Shown here: piece by piece, positions 63,297 through 64,000 of the stretch
Numbering within the stretch: position 1 is the first letter of the stretch
Layout of the letters: every line of letters starts with the position of its first letter
From: JAGMES01 sp023128035
GTDB taxonomy: Bacteria; Bacillota; Halanaerobiia; DY22613
NCBI GenBank assembly: GCA_030627905.1
Contig: DAOVRZ010000009.1
Span: 15,440-79,439 of the forward strand
DNA: 64,000 nucleotides
Reading direction: 5' to 3'
The notes under the pieces: model-generated
The model's input: only the letters and a program-made list of their open reading frames with translations
Told to the model about the DNA's origin: nothing
Database searches by the model: none
Made by a program: the position numbers and the translations under genes

Positions 63297-64000
63297 TTAT
63301 TTATCTGCAATTGGACAGACTACTCCCTGTAAGTTGGGTATTCCTGATTTTCCAATATCTCTAGATTTATTGATAATATATTTTGCCATCCTTTTTATGT
63401 TACATGCAGTAATTTTCAAACCTGCTGCCATGTTTATTTTATTCAACCCACGTACTCTTGAATGATCAATTCCATGTTGACGTTTTAGCTCAGAATTTGT
63501 AGACTCTATTGCAGCACGTTTACTGGTATTTTCCTTTCTATTAGTTTTAATTTCTTCACGTTTTTTCTGATTTTCAATTGCTTCCAATTTTACACGGAAT
63601 ACGTAACTCTTTTTTTGCTTCTTTACAGGACAAGTTTCTATGAGCTTACATTGTTCACAGTACTCGTGTTTAAAATGAGCTATAATTACTTTGTTTTTTG
63701 ACTTAAATTTTGAATCTATTGGTACATTACTCATTGGACAACTAGTAACAGTATAGTCTTCTTCTATAGCAAATTTAGTATATGGTATTTTCTTGTTTTT
63801 AACTTTTTTGCCTGTCATGTCAGTAAAATGAATGTTCACATTTTGGGGTAGTGATTGTTTATCGTTTTCTTTAAGGTAGTAGCCACCATCAACGTATAAA
63901 TCTTTACACTCTATATGATTGCAGACAATGGGAAGTCGCTCTTTAATCATTGCTACATCGCTAGTAATATTTACATCTAATTTGTAGTCTGTGATTAGTT
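63297..64000 (-). CDS. IS1182-type DDE transposase (partial, N-terminus outside window)
   Basis: The open frame extends beyond an internal Met at 63950 to the right edge (LITDYKLDVNITSDVA precedes it), so the gene enters from outside. It shows the second-Asp region KDLYVDGGYYLKEND, a cysteine cluster EYCEQCKLIETCPVKKQ, and the C-terminal AAIESTNSELKRQHGIDHSR with the catalytic Glu, all typical of IS1182 (DDE_Tnp_1_6). The C-terminus looks complete. Whether it is intact upstream cannot be seen. Confidence 0.85.
   Translation of the reverse strand, partial: LITDYKLDVNITSDVAMIKERLPIVCNHIECKDLYVDGGYYLKENDKQSLPQNVNIHFTDMTGKKVKNKKIPYTKFAIEEDYTVTSCPMSNVPIDSKFKSKNKVIIAHFKHEYCEQCKLIETCPVKKQKKSYVFRVKLEAIENQKKREEIKTNRKENTSKRAAIESTNSELKRQHGIDHSRVRGLNKINMAAGLKITACNIKRMAKYIINKSRDIGKSGIPNLQGVVCPIADK

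Overview
The window is an AT-rich chromosome segment from a low-GC Firmicute, probably an anaerobe of the Clostridia or Halanaerobiia type. The evidence is the conserved priA-def-fmt-rsmB-rlmN-stp-pknB-rsgA-rpe gene order, a two-subunit glycine decarboxylase (GcvPA/GcvPB), four riboswitches of classes common in Firmicutes, and strong AGGAGG-type ribosome binding sites. The species cannot be fixed from the sequence. Almost every gene is on the minus strand; only three clear genes (10400, 37396, 62385) read plus. No tRNA, rRNA or CRISPR array was seen.

Layout. 1-7460: a glycine-cleavage operon read leftward from a tandem glycine riboswitch: gcvT, gcvH, gcvPA, gcvPB, two radical-SAM proteins resembling the LipS1/LipS2 lipoyl synthase, and a LipM-type octanoyltransferase. 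It appears to make the enzyme and its lipoyl cofactor from one transcript. 7568-12621: pncB, a PhzF-like isomerase, a solitary TPR protein and an EamA permease. 12704-19052: a catabolic island with an FAD oxidoreductase, a GntR/FCD regulator, a CaiT-like BCCT carrier, one intact and one decayed enolase-superfamily enzyme, and a long palindromic operator candidate. 19156-26396: a SEC-C protein, a peptide ABC transporter operon and its promoter. 26500-34970: a decayed accessory zone with a cold-shock gene, an IS200/IS605 TnpB remnant, lipoproteins, a split YeiH exporter, a split DinB protein, thiN, an RlmI-like methyltransferase and a flavodoxin. 35076-36996: a two-gene Septu-type (PtuA/PtuB) defence system. 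37396-38253: a DDAH-like hydrolase. 38361-43110: TPP-riboswitch thiT and the FMN-riboswitch ribDE-BA-H operon. 43183-56661: the long translation/replication/signalling operon. 56828-58357: metK with a SAM-I riboswitch and promoter. 58495-64000: lgt, then a HEAT-like protein, a decayed ISL3 element, a HAD hydrolase and an IS1182-type transposase running off the edge.

Two families of short non-coding repeats lie between operon genes. One is a 118-bp structured repeat (two copies) with IS200/IS605-like hairpins; one copy forms the C-terminus of lgt. The other is a MITE-like family with TTTAAC-type terminal inverted repeats (three complete copies plus two probable partial ones); one copy supplies the pknB stop codon and another sits in the rib operon. 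Several accessory genes carry single-base shifts, some in homopolymers, so either recent decay or assembly error should be considered.
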